A DNA stretch of 64,000 bases from Zhihengliuella sp. (GTDB lineage: Bacteria > Actinomycetota > Actinomycetes > Actinomycetales > Micrococcaceae), in the NCBI RefSeq assembly GCF_031178195.1, contig NZ_JAPSJL010000006.1, positions 1 to 64,000 of the forward strand, written 5' to 3'. Below are positions 9,065 through 16,914 of this stretch, in pieces. Under the pieces are notes generated by a model, which did no database searches, was not told the origin of the DNA, and worked only from the letters and a program-made list of their open reading frames with translations. The position numbers and the translations under genes are program-made. Numbering within the stretch: the first letter of the stretch is position 1; each line of letters begins with the position of its first letter.

Positions 9065-9715
9065 TCAGGCCAGGCGCTGCCCCGTGGCCTCCGCCGCGTT
9101 GATCCTGCTGGTCTCCAGGTGCTGGACGACCAGGGACTCCATGACGCTCGCGTCGCGACGGGCGAGGGCGTCGTAGAGTCCGACGTGCTCGCGTGCGATC
9201 CCCTCGAGGTCGTGGTGCTGCGAGAGCAACCAGCGCATCCGGGCGGAGAGGGAGCCCTGGACCTCCAGGAGGAGGTCGTTGCCGGCCATCCGCGTCACGA
9301 TCTCGTGGAAGCGCACCCCGGCCCGGCGGGCGGCGACCGCCTCGCCGGCCTGGGCGGCCTCCAGCTCCTCCTGCAGCGCCTGGTGCAGCTCCTCCAGCGC
9401 GGCACGCGAGCGGCGCTGGGCGGCCAGCTTGAAGGTGAGGACCTCGAGTGCGGCGCGCACCTCGATCAGGTCAGCGATGTCCGAGGCGGTGAATTCGCGG
9501 ACGATGGCCCAGCTCCGCGGACGTGGGGTGACGAGGCCCTCGCCGACGAGGGCCTGAAGCGCCTCGCGGACGGGGAGTCGGCTGACGCCGAGTTCCTCCG
9601 CCAGGTCCCGCTCGACGAGCTTGCTGCCCGGGGCGCGGACCCCGTCGATGATCTCGTTGCGGATCTGCTCGGTGACACGGACCGATTCCGGCTTGAACTC
9701 CGCTCGACCCGACAT
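9065..9715 (-). CDS. GntR-family transcriptional regulator with FCD ligand domain
   Basis: 216 residues. The N-terminal winged helix-turn-helix (about 10-75) contains LAEELGVSRLPVREALQALVGEGLV, the GntR/FadR signature. The C-terminal helical FCD domain (about 85-205) has Asp/His residues suited to metal-assisted carboxylate binding (DIADLIEVRAALE, FHEIVTRMAGN, HVGLYDAL). FCD regulators bind short palindromes of the TGGTATACCA kind, which is the motif found four times around this gene. It sits between the deaminase-like gene and the cyclodeaminase-family gene, all on the minus strand, and is most likely the local repressor of the island. The effector is unknown. Confidence 0.92.
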   Translation of the reverse strand: MSGRAEFKPESVRVTEQIRNEIIDGVRAPGSKLVERDLAEELGVSRLPVREALQALVGEGLVTPRPRSWAIVREFTASDIADLIEVRAALEVLTFKLAAQRRSRAALEELHQALQEELEAAQAGEAVAARRAGVRFHEIVTRMAGNDLLLEVQGSLSARMRWLLSQHHDLEGIAREHVGLYDALARRDASVMESLVVQHLETSRINAAEATGQRLA

Positions 9716-9788
9716 GCTCCGCCCTCCACCGTCATTCGTCGGCCCACGGGACCGCCTTTCGAGATCCTAGGGTATCGGCACCCGCGCC

Positions 9789-10775
9789 CTAGCTGGACAT
9801 GTCGACGTCGTACCCGAGGCCGAGCTCCAGGGCGCGGTCGTACGCGAGCCGTCCCACGGCCAGGTCCTGCAGGCCGATGCCGACGGAGTTGAAGAGCGTG
9901 ATGTCCTCGCCGCTCGTCCGCCCGACGACCTCGCCGCTGATCACCTGCCCGAGCTCGCCGACGATGTCGGTCTCCACGATGACGCCCTCCGAGAGGGCCA
10001 GCAGGTACTCCCCGGACTTCGCCGCAGCCGTTCCCCGGTGGTCCACGATTACGCGCGCCCGCGCCATGCCGGCGGAGTCGATCTCCCGCTCCCCCGGCCT
10101 CGGCCGCGCCCCCACGGCATTGATGTGTTGCCCCGGGCGGAACCATTCGCCGCGCACGATCGGCTCGACGGACGGCGTCAGCGTGCAGACGACGTCGCTC
10201 CCGGTGAAGACGGCCTCGATGCTCTCGGCCGCGACGATCTCCAGGCCGTGGTGCGCCACCGCGGCCCGGAACTCCTCCACTCGCTCGCTGGTGCGGGACC
10301 AGACGACGATCCGTTCGATCGGCAGCACGCACAGCATCGCCTCGACATGGGCCACGGCGAGCGCCCCCGCCCCGACTAGACCGAGCACCCGGGAGTCGGG
10401 GCGCGCCAGGTGCCGGCTCGCCACCGCGCTGGCCGCGGCCGTGCGGATCCGCGTGGGCACGCGCCCGTCCAGGATCGCGAGCGCCTCACCGGTGACGTGG
10501 TTGGTCAGCATGATGGTCGAGCGCTGCGTCGGCAGCCCCCGTTCCGCATTGGAGGGGATGTCGGCGAGCAGCTTCACCGACGCCATGGCCTCCCCCGCGG
10601 CGATGCCGGGCATGACGATGAAGCTCGAGTCCACCGGCGGGACGCCCATGGCCACGGGCGTCGGCTGGGCCGCGGAGCCGCGAGCGGAGTCGGCGAAGAC
10701 GCGCTCCACGGCCTCCACGGTCGACGGCATGTCGATGGCAGCCTGCAGAGACGAGGCGTTCAGGATCAAGGTCAT
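9789..10775 (-). CDS. Ornithine cyclodeaminase / mu-crystallin family protein
   Basis: 328 residues with the family layout: an N-terminal dimerisation and substrate part (VKLLAD, GRVPTRIRTAAASAVASR) and a Rossmann domain beginning at GLVGAGALAVAHVEAM (about residue 132). Members include ornithine cyclodeaminase, alanine dehydrogenase and ketimine reductases, all NAD(P)-dependent enzymes acting on amino or imino acids. The sequence does not separate these. Operator site 4, the best palindrome of the set, lies 52-65 bases upstream. Its place in a cluster of two amidohydrolases suggests it handles an amino or imino acid released from the ring-opened substrate; that is inference. Confidence 0.87.
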   Translation of the reverse strand: MTLILNASSLQAAIDMPSTVEAVERVFADSARGSAAQPTPVAMGVPPVDSSFIVMPGIAAGEAMASVKLLADIPSNAERGLPTQRSTIMLTNHVTGEALAILDGRVPTRIRTAAASAVASRHLARPDSRVLGLVGAGALAVAHVEAMLCVLPIERIVVWSRTSERVEEFRAAVAHHGLEIVAAESIEAVFTGSDVVCTLTPSVEPIVRGEWFRPGQHINAVGARPRPGEREIDSAGMARARVIVDHRGTAAAKSGEYLLALSEGVIVETDIVGELGQVISGEVVGRTSGEDITLFNSVGIGLQDLAVGRLAYDRALELGLGYDVDMSS

Positions 10776-10826
10776 GGAGCCAGCCCTTTCACGGACGGAG
10801 TGTCGTTCGTTACATCGTACCCCGAA

Positions 10827-10840
10827 TTTGGTATGCCAAA
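10827..10840. promoter_or_regulatory. Putative GntR operator, site 4 (best palindrome)
   Basis: TTTGGTATGCCAAA is a 14-bp inverted repeat that fits TTTGGYATRCCAAA, with symmetrical arms and a single mismatched central pair. It lies upstream of the cyclodeaminase-family gene and defines the consensus used for the other three sites. Confidence 0.7.
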
Positions 10841-10943
10841 TAGCGCACAGAGCGAGCCGGGCCGACTCAAGACGCGCGGCGCGGAACCGACATCGGCGAA
10901 ACCTCGATGCGACGCATACTTGACGCGGGTCACACTTCCGGTA

Positions 10944-10965
10944 TTACCTAATGATCGTTCGGTAA
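10944..10965. promoter_or_regulatory. Putative TetR (PaaR-like) operator before paaI
   Basis: TTACC and GGTAA flank a 12-base centre. The minus strand reads CCGAACGATCAT, sharing GAACGATC with the paaZ promoter and GAACGAAC with the thiolase promoter. It ends 7 bases before the AGGAGG ribosome site of paaI. Confidence 0.6.
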
Positions 10966-10985
10966 ATAAAACAGGAGGTCCGCCG

Positions 10986-11441
10986 ATGACTGAGGCCACC
11001 GCCGAGGAACTCGGCAGCACGCCGGAGACGCTCGACCATCCGATCCTGGCCGACGACCGCACCGCCGCCTGGCTGGGGTTGAAGGTCCTCCGCCTCGCGG
11101 ACGGCCACGCCACCACCACCATGACGCTTCGCGAGGAGATGCTGAACGGCTTCGGCATCGCCCACGGCGGCATGATCTTCGCCTTCGCGGACACCACCTT
11201 CGCCCTCGCGTGCAACCCGCATCTCGGCAGCGCCGACACCATCACCGTGGCCTCCGGCGTCGACGTCAACTTCCTGCGCTCCGGCATCCCGGGGCGCACC
11301 CTCACGGCGATCGCCGACCGCCGTGCCCAGACCGGGCGCAGCGGCCTCTACGACGTGCAGATCCTTCAATCGGTCCCGGGCGGCGAGGACGAGGTCATCG
11401 CGGAGTTCCGCGGCCGCTCGCGCACCGTCCCGAAACGCTAG
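10986..11441 (+). CDS. paaI: PaaI-type hydroxyphenylacetyl-CoA thioesterase
   Basis: 151 residues of the hotdog fold. The motif HGGMIFAFADTTFALACN contains the conserved HGG and the Asp used in PaaI thioesterases. In the phenylacetate pathway PaaI hydrolyses dead-end CoA thioesters and frees CoA. The ATG at 10986 has a perfect AGGAGG seven bases upstream. It is followed 71 bases later by paaK and then a TetR gene, an order typical of actinobacterial paa clusters. A putative TetR operator overlaps its promoter. Confidence 0.92.
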   Translation: MTEATAEELGSTPETLDHPILADDRTAAWLGLKVLRLADGHATTTMTLREEMLNGFGIAHGGMIFAFADTTFALACNPHLGSADTITVASGVDVNFLRSGIPGRTLTAIADRRAQTGRSGLYDVQILQSVPGGEDEVIAEFRGRSRTVPKR

Positions 11442-11512
11442 TCCCCGCGGCGGGCCGGCATCCGTCGCGCTCCGCCCGCTCTCCCGCCCCCACTCCCCTC
11501 AGGCAGGCCGCA

Positions 11513-12838
11513 ATGACGCAAGCACCCGCAACCCCCGGCTCCCCGCTCCGCAATCCGCTGGATCCGGAGGAGACCATGAGTCGCGACCAGATCGAGTCGA
11601 TCCAGCTGGAGCGGCTCAAGGAGACGGTCGCGTACGCCTACAACCGGGTGCCCCTGTACAAGCAGAAGTACGACGACGCCGGCGTCCACCCCAGCGACCT
11701 GAAGGAACTGGCCGACCTCGCGAAGTTCCCCTTCACGGAGAAGGAGGACCTGCGGCGGACCTACCCGTTCGGCATGTTCGCGGTGCCGCGCGAGGAGGTG
11801 GCCCGCATCCACGCGTCGTCGGGCACCACCGGCCGGCCGACCGTCGTCGGATACACGGCCACGGACCTGGACAACTGGGCCGGGCTCGGCGCGCGCTGCC
11901 TGCGGCTCTCCGGCGTCAAGCCGGGCTGGCGGGTCCACAATGCCTACGGTTACGGTCTCTTCACCGGCGGCCTCGGCGCGCACGCCGCCGCCGAGAAGCT
12001 GGGCACCACGGTCATCCCGATGTCCGGCGGGCAGACGGAGAAGCAGATCACGCTCATCCAGGACTTCCAGCCGGAGGCGATCCTCTGCACCCCCACCTAC
12101 CTGCTGACGATCGGCGACGCCATGCAGCACACCGGAATCGACCCGCGGTCGACGTCGCTGAAGGTCGCGGTGCTCGGCGCGGAGCCGTGGACCGAGGAGA
12201 TGCGCCACGAGCTCGAGGAGATGTTCGACATCGACGCCTGCGACATCTACGGCCTCTCCGAGGTCATGGGTCCGGGCGTGGCCGGCGAGTCCAACGAGGG
12301 CAAGGACGGCTCCCACATCTGGGAGGACCACTTCCGTCCGGAGATCGTCGACGCGTTCGACGAGACCCGCGTGCTGCGCGACGGCGAGCACGGCGAGCTG
12401 GTCTTCACCTCGCTCACCAAGCAGGCGCTGCCCATCATCCGCTACCGCACCCACGACCTGACCCGGCTCCTCCCGGGCACCGCCCGGCCGGGGCATCGCC
12501 GCATGGGCCGCATCACCGGCCGCAGCGACGACATGATCATCCTGCGCGGAGTGAACCTCTTCCCCACCCAGATCGAGGAGCTGATCCTCAAGGTCTCCGG
12601 CCTCTCGCCGCACTTCCAGCTCGAGATCACCCGGCCGAACCGCATGGACGAGCTTACCGTCAAGGTCGAGCGGCGGGAGGACTGCACCTCCGACCGGGCC
12701 CGGGCGGCCGCCGGGGAGCTGCAGAAGCTGATCAAGATCCACATCGGCTCCAGCTGCCGGATCGACGTCGTCGACCCCGAGTCCCTCCCCCGGTCCGTGG
12801 GCAAGCTGAAGCGCATCTACGACCTCCGCGACAAGTAG
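11513..12838 (+). CDS. paaK: Phenylacetate-CoA ligase
   Basis: 441 residues, the usual PaaK length. The ATP-binding loop is IHASSGTTGRPTVVGYT; later motifs are CDIYGLSEVMGPGVAGE and GRSDDMIILRGVNLFPTQIEE, ending with SVGKLKRIYDLR. The enzyme activates phenylacetate to phenylacetyl-CoA with ATP. The start at 11513 has only a weak ribosome site (AGGCAGG), while an ATG at 11576 has a strong GGAGG. The upstream ATG is preferred because the N-terminal LDPEET segment is conserved in PaaK proteins. It is likely cotranscribed with paaI. Confidence 0.94.
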   Translation: MTQAPATPGSPLRNPLDPEETMSRDQIESIQLERLKETVAYAYNRVPLYKQKYDDAGVHPSDLKELADLAKFPFTEKEDLRRTYPFGMFAVPREEVARIHASSGTTGRPTVVGYTATDLDNWAGLGARCLRLSGVKPGWRVHNAYGYGLFTGGLGAHAAAEKLGTTVIPMSGGQTEKQITLIQDFQPEAILCTPTYLLTIGDAMQHTGIDPRSTSLKVAVLGAEPWTEEMRHELEEMFDIDACDIYGLSEVMGPGVAGESNEGKDGSHIWEDHFRPEIVDAFDETRVLRDGEHGELVFTSLTKQALPIIRYRTHDLTRLLPGTARPGHRRMGRITGRSDDMIILRGVNLFPTQIEELILKVSGLSPHFQLEITRPNRMDELTVKVERREDCTSDRARAAAGELQKLIKIHIGSSCRIDVVDPESLPRSVGKLKRIYDLRDK

Positions 12839-12854
12839 CCCACGGGCCCGGCCC

Positions 12855-12926
12855 GCAACCGCAACCGCAACCGCAACCGCAACCGCAACCGCCACCGCCA
12901 CCGCCACCGCCACCGCCACCGCCACC
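12855..12926 (+). repeat. Twelve-hexamer tandem repeat upstream of the TetR gene
   Basis: Six perfect copies of GCAACC (12855-12890) are followed directly by six perfect copies of GCCACC (12891-12926). The array fills the space between the paaK stop and the TetR start, ending 14 bases before the ATG. It contains no G-rich ribosome site on the sense strand. Confidence 0.95.
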
Positions 12927-12940
12927 GAGAGCGTGAAAGA

Positions 12941-13582
12941 ATGGCTTCCATGCCCCACACCGCCGAAGCCGACTCCGACGCGCTCTCCCCGGGCGCCAAG
13001 CGCGGCCGCCCCGGCTACGACCAGGACTCGGTCCTGAACGTCGCCGTGCAGGTGTTCAACAAACACGGCTACGACGCGACGTCGATGGGCCTGCTGGCCG
13101 AGAACCTCGGCATCAGCAAGTCGGCCATCTACCACCACGTCCCGTCGAAGGGCGACCTACTGCGCCTGGCGCTGGACCAGGCGCTGGTGCCGCTCGAGGC
13201 GATCTCCGAGCACGAGCGCGCCCGGACGGGGACGGCCGAGGAACGGCTGGAGTTCTTCCTGCGCAGCACCATCCGCGTGCTGATCGAACGCCAGCCCTAC
13301 GTGACCCTGCTGCTGCGCCTGCGCGGGAACACGGAGGTCGAGCGGACGGCGCTGGAACGCCGTCGTGCCGTGGACCGGAAGGTCGCCGACCTCGTGGTGG
13401 AGGCCCAGCGCGAGGGGACGCTGCGCGAGGACATCGATCCTCGCACCACCACCCGACTGCTGTTCGGCACCATCAACTCCATGGTGGAGTGGTACCGCCC
13501 CGACGGGCCGGCCGACGCGCGGCAGGTCGAGGACAACGCCATCGCGATGATGCTCGACGGACTGCACACGCGAAACCTCTGA
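12941..13582 (+). CDS. TetR-family regulator, probable paa repressor (PaaR-like)
   Basis: 213 residues. The N-terminal helix-turn-helix (about residues 28-72) reads MGLLAENLGISKSAIYHHVPSKGDLL, followed by a helical ligand domain. It lies downstream of paaI-paaK on the same strand, as in actinobacteria where this regulator answers to phenylacetyl-CoA. Three promoters of phenylacetate genes in the window share a GAACGAWC core that would suit a TetR dimer. ATGs at 12941 and 12950 are both possible; only a weak GAAAGA precedes them, and the hexamer array stands directly upstream. The paa assignment rests on context. Confidence 0.85.
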   Translation: MASMPHTAEADSDALSPGAKRGRPGYDQDSVLNVAVQVFNKHGYDATSMGLLAENLGISKSAIYHHVPSKGDLLRLALDQALVPLEAISEHERARTGTAEERLEFFLRSTIRVLIERQPYVTLLLRLRGNTEVERTALERRRAVDRKVADLVVEAQREGTLREDIDPRTTTRLLFGTINSMVEWYRPDGPADARQVEDNAIAMMLDGLHTRNL

Positions 13583-13717
13583 GCCGCCGCGTCGAGTGCA
13601 GGCCCCTCCGGCGGGACCGCGAGCACCGCTGGGCCGTTCGTTCCTCGGCGCCGCTCGGCCCCGGGCCGGCCGCCGCCAGGGTCTCGCCGCGCGGAGCCGC
13701 CACCCAGCCCCGGCCGG

Positions 13718-13723
13718 TAGGAT
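13718..13723 (+). promoter_or_regulatory. Putative -10 box, leaderless start
   Basis: TAGGAT (TANNNT form) ends eight bases before the GTG start at 13732. An AGGA at 13719-13722 overlaps it, so a short-leader reading is also possible. Confidence 0.4.
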
Positions 13724-13731
13724 GAACCGCC

Positions 13732-14475
13732 GTGGATCAGATCTTCTCGACACTCTTCAATCAGCCCCTCGGCAGCGACTCCGCCCTCCAGGTCGCCCTG
13801 TCCGCTCTGAGCACCCTGCTGACGGCCGTGGCGCTGATGCTACTGGCCCACCGCAACGACCTCGGCTGGTGGGTGCAGATCGTGGCGGTGTTCGCCGGAC
13901 CGCTCATCATCGCGCTCACCTTCGGCTACGAGGGCCTGCTCTCCGCCGTTCCCTCGCTGGCCGTGGCGGCCTACGGGCTGTGGCGTTTCAGCCGGTTCGC
14001 GCTCCGTGGCCGCTTCACGCGGAACGCGCTCCGGGCACCGCTCCGCCCGCGTCAGTTCGGCTGGGGCCTCGTGCTGGCCGTGCTGCTGACCGCGCTGGGG
14101 CTGGGCCAGATGCTCACCAGCGGGTTCGTGTTCCAGTCCGGCACCGCCAGCATCTGGATCGCCTACGGTTGCGCGGCCGTGATCGGCGCGGCACTGGTCG
14201 GGATCGCCAACGGCGTGCGGTGGGCCTGGCTGGCGGCCGCGGCCGCTGGAGCCGTGAACGTCGGGGTGCTGGTGGCCGGCGGCGACCCGGCCCTGGGGAC
14301 GCTGTTCTCCCTGGTCCTGCTCGCTCTGGCCGCCGGCTACGGATGGTTCGTGTGGGGAGCGCTGCCGGCTCCCGACGAGCACGCCGACGTCCGCGGGAGC
14401 GGGACGCTGCCCGACGGGGAGAGCGCCGGCGACTACCCGCCGCACCCCTACCGGGACGCTCCGGCCTCGAGCTGA
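13732..14475 (+). CDS. Integral membrane protein, possibly PnuC-like (nicotinamide riboside/NMN transporter family)
   Basis: 247 residues with six or seven hydrophobic segments and a soluble acidic C-terminal tail after about residue 215. Two similar halves can be seen: an Asn/Trp motif at the membrane edge (HRNDLGWWVQI) followed by YEGLLSAVPSLAVAAYGLWRF, and NGVRWAWL followed by FSLVLLALAAGYGWFVW. That repeated pattern resembles PnuC vitamin transporters, but the match is weak and I cannot confirm it. The GTG start comes just after a TAGGAT box, so the transcript may be leaderless. It stands alone between a TetR gene and a ThDP enzyme, with no clear functional link to either. Confidence 0.6.
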   Translation: MDQIFSTLFNQPLGSDSALQVALSALSTLLTAVALMLLAHRNDLGWWVQIVAVFAGPLIIALTFGYEGLLSAVPSLAVAAYGLWRFSRFALRGRFTRNALRAPLRPRQFGWGLVLAVLLTALGLGQMLTSGFVFQSGTASIWIAYGCAAVIGAALVGIANGVRWAWLAAAAAGAVNVGVLVAGGDPALGTLFSLVLLALAAGYGWFVWGALPAPDEHADVRGSGTLPDGESAGDYPPHPYRDAPASS

Positions 14476-14663
14476 CTCCACCCCGCCGACCCGCCGGAGC
14501 GCGACCCCGGCGGGGACCTCTGTTGCGCCGTCGTGACGGCCCGGGTTCGATTCGAGCCGCGGCTCCGCTAGATTCACTGTAGGCGGAGACCGGCAAGAAT
14601 CCGCCCGGGAAAGCGTTATCCCGTAGTTGACACGACCACCCTTTCAACGGCGAAAGAGGAACT

Positions 14664-16343
14664 ATGACCCTGACCGCACCCGCACACGAGTCCGACACCC
14701 AGACGGGCGCCCACACCACCAAGTCGGCCGGACACGTCATCGTCGACACACTCGTCGCCCACGGCGTGAAGCGCACGTATGTGGTCCCCGGCGAGAGCTA
14801 TCTGGACGTGCTGGACGGGCTCCACGAGTCCGTCATCGACACGGTGGTCTGCCGCCACGAGGGCGGCGCCGCCTACATGGCCGAGGCGGACGGCAAGATG
14901 CAGGAGGTCCCGGGCGTCGCCATGGTGACCCGCGGCCCGGGCGCGGCCAACGCACACGTCGGCCTGCACACCGCCTGGCAGGACTCGACGCCGATGGTGC
15001 TGTTCGTCGGGCTCATCCCGTTCGAGCATCGCGACCGCGAGGCGTTCCAGGAGTTCTCCCCCAAGGCCTGGTTCAGCTCCGGCGCCAAGCGCGTGATGGT
15101 CCTGGACCACGCCGAGCGGGCCTCGGAGATCGTCGCCGAGGCCATGTTCGCGGCCGTCTCCGGCCGGCCGGGACCCGTCGTGGTCGGGCTGCCGGAGGAC
15201 ATCATCAAGCGCGAGATCCCTTCGGCCCTGCACCCGCCGATCCCCGTTGCAACCGGCGGCATGACCGTCACCGATTGGAAGGCGCTCAAGGACGCGCTCG
15301 AGGAGGCGGAGAAGCCGCTGTTCGTCTTCGGAGGCAACGACTGGACCCCCGAAGGCGCCGAGGCGTTCACCCGATGGCTCGAGGATCACCACCTCCCGGC
15401 CGCCGCGGAGTGGCGGTGCGAGGGCACGGTTCCGTTCGCCTCGCCGTCGTACGTGGGGCCGATCGGCTACGGTCGCCCGAAGCCGACCTACGACCTGCTC
15501 GAGGAGACGGATCTGCTGGTCTTCGTCGGCACCGTGCCCGGCGATGTGATCACCGACGGCTTCAACGTCCGCCAGAACTGGGACCAGAAGAACTTCCTCA
15601 TCACCATGGACCCGTCGCTGCGCGGACGCTCCGGGCCCGTCACGCACCAGATCGTCGCGAAGCCGGACGTGTTCGTGCGGGACCTGGTCCGCATGGACCT
15701 GCCGGTGAAGGAGGAGTGGGTCGAGTGGACCTCGCGGATGCGCGGCGAGCAGGAGAAGTTCGCGGCGCTGCCCTCCGCCGACCCGACGGACGGGCCGGCG
15801 CGCATGGACACGCTGATGGCCAATCTGGTGCCGCGGCTGCCCGAGGACGCCATGGTGACCTTCGGAGCCGGCGAGCACACCAACTGGGCGCACCGCTACT
15901 TCCCGACCAACGGGTACGCGTCGATGCTCTCGGCGCGCAATGGCTCGATGGGCTACTCCGTGCCGTCGGCCGTGGCGGCATCGCTGCGCTACCCGGACCG
16001 GACGGTGGTCACCATCGCCGGCGACGGCGAGTTCCTCATGAACGGCCAGGAGCTGGCCACGGCGGCCCAGTACGGCGCCACTCCCCTGGTGGTGGTCATG
16101 GACAACCAGGAATACGGGACCATCCGCACCCACCAGGAGCGCGACTACCCCGAGCGCGTCTCCGGCACACAGCTGAAGAACCCGGACTTCGCGCTCATGG
16201 CCCGGGCCTTCGGAGGTTTCGGGGTGCGCGTCGAGCACGACGGCGACGTGCCGGCGGCCGTCGACGCCGCCCTGGCGGCGACTGCGGAGGGCAGCTTCGC
16301 GCTCATCCACCTGATCGTGGAGCAGCGCGTCAAGGCCTACTGA
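14664..16343 (+). CDS. Thiamine diphosphate-dependent enzyme (acetolactate synthase-like), substrate unknown
   Basis: 559 residues with the three-domain layout of the pyruvate-oxidase/acetolactate-synthase family. The N-terminal Pyr domain carries the catalytic Glu in CRHEGGAAYMAEADG, the middle domain is about residues 200-340, and the C-terminal PP domain has the ThDP/Mg motif GDGEFLMNGQELATAAQYG ending in MDN. A GAGG ribosome site lies five bases before the ATG. No small regulatory subunit (ilvN) or branched-chain gene is adjacent, so it is unlikely to be the biosynthetic acetolactate synthase. Candidates are a 2-oxoacid decarboxylase, a carboligase or a sulfoacetaldehyde-type enzyme. Its 3' end is the first unit of a tandem repeat. 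Confidence 0.88.
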   Translation: MTLTAPAHESDTQTGAHTTKSAGHVIVDTLVAHGVKRTYVVPGESYLDVLDGLHESVIDTVVCRHEGGAAYMAEADGKMQEVPGVAMVTRGPGAANAHVGLHTAWQDSTPMVLFVGLIPFEHRDREAFQEFSPKAWFSSGAKRVMVLDHAERASEIVAEAMFAAVSGRPGPVVVGLPEDIIKREIPSALHPPIPVATGGMTVTDWKALKDALEEAEKPLFVFGGNDWTPEGAEAFTRWLEDHHLPAAAEWRCEGTVPFASPSYVGPIGYGRPKPTYDLLEETDLLVFVGTVPGDVITDGFNVRQNWDQKNFLITMDPSLRGRSGPVTHQIVAKPDVFVRDLVRMDLPVKEEWVEWTSRMRGEQEKFAALPSADPTDGPARMDTLMANLVPRLPEDAMVTFGAGEHTNWAHRYFPTNGYASMLSARNGSMGYSVPSAVAASLRYPDRTVVTIAGDGEFLMNGQELATAAQYGATPLVVVMDNQEYGTIRTHQERDYPERVSGTQLKNPDFALMARAFGGFGVRVEHDGDVPAAVDAALAATAEGSFALIHLIVEQRVKAY

Positions 16344-16441
16344 GTGCAGCGCGTCACGGCGTATCGAGCGCGGCGCGCCGAGGCCTGCTGAGTGCAGCGC
16401 GGCACGGCGTACTGAACGCGGCGCGTCAGCGCGGACCGAAC
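16322..16441 (+). repeat. Five 24-bp tandem repeats seeded by the gene's own 3' end and stop codon
   Basis: Units start at 16322, 16346, 16370, 16394 and 16418, each exactly 24 bp and related to GCAGCGCGTCAAGGCCTACT plus GAGT. The first unit is the coding end of the ThDP enzyme (QRVKAY and its TGA); the other four are diverged non-coding copies. They occupy the space before the convergent CDGSH gene. Confidence 0.85.
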
Positions 16442-16464
16442 CCGGGGCGAGGCGAGCGGGCCCG

Positions 16465-16914
16465 CTACAAGTCGCCGCTGTCGAATCCGTTGAGCTTGTG
16501 CGTCCCATCGCAGAACGGCTTGATCGCCGATCCGCCGCAGCGGCAGAGCGCGACGGTCCGGCGGTTCGCCGGGACAGGACTCCCCGTCGCGTCGACGAGC
16601 TGGAAGTCGCCCCGGACCAGCAGCGGCCCGTTCGGGCACAGGACGATGTCCGGCCCGGCGCGGGCCGCGTCGGCGCCCTCAGGCGCGCCGGCGTCGTGGT
16701 CCCTGCTGCCGCGGACTCCTGGTCCGTGGACAGCGGCTCCGTGTTCTGCGGTTCCGTGTTCTGCGGTTCCGTGTTCTGCGGTTCCGTGTTCTGCGGGTAC
16801 GTGGGCTCCGGTGCCGTGGACCGCAGCCCCGGGCTGGTCGGGGCGCGGTTCGTCGCCTTGGGGCGGGGCCTCGTGGCGGTCCTCCCGGCGCCGATCGGGC
16901 GTGGCATCAGGCAT
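16465..16914 (-). CDS. CDGSH-type iron-sulfur protein
   Basis: 149 residues. The C-terminal 60 residues hold the full CDGSH binding site CRCGGSAIKPFCDGTH (three Cys and one His), which binds a redox-active, acid-labile 2Fe-2S cluster. The N-terminal 80 residues are a disordered His/Glu/Pro-rich tail with four AEHGT-like repeats. Its ATG lies inside the last codons of the glycosyltransferase gene (8-bp overlap), so it is translationally coupled as the third gene of the operon. A sensible role is electron donor or Fe-S partner for the diiron protein encoded first; this is inference. Confidence 0.9.
   Translation of the reverse strand: MPDATPDRRREDRHEAPPQGDEPRPDQPGAAVHGTGAHVPAEHGTAEHGTAEHGTAEHGAAVHGPGVRGSRDHDAGAPEGADAARAGPDIVLCPNGPLLVRGDFQLVDATGSPVPANRRTVALCRCGGSAIKPFCDGTHKLNGFDSGDL
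16736..16795 (-). repeat. 15-bp tandem repeat coding AEHGT units
   Basis: Three identical 15-bp copies (16751-16795, unit GTTCCGTGTTCTGCG on the plus strand) and one near-identical copy at 16736-16750. They lie in frame in the CDGSH gene and encode repeated AEHG(T/A). Confidence 0.9.

Noticed and set aside
11576-12838. paaK starting at the ATG at 11576, which has the better ribosome site
   Set aside because: This would remove the conserved LDPEET segment found at the N-terminus of PaaK proteins, so the ATG at 11513 was kept.
14481-14515. CCCCGCCG and CGGCGGGG as a terminator after the PnuC-like gene
   Set aside because: The loop is about 19 bases and there is no T-run; such pairings are common by chance at this base composition.
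16736-16795. Direct repeats in the CDGSH gene as a CRISPR or regulatory array
   Set aside because: They are contiguous 15-bp units without spacers and encode in-frame AEHGT peptides.
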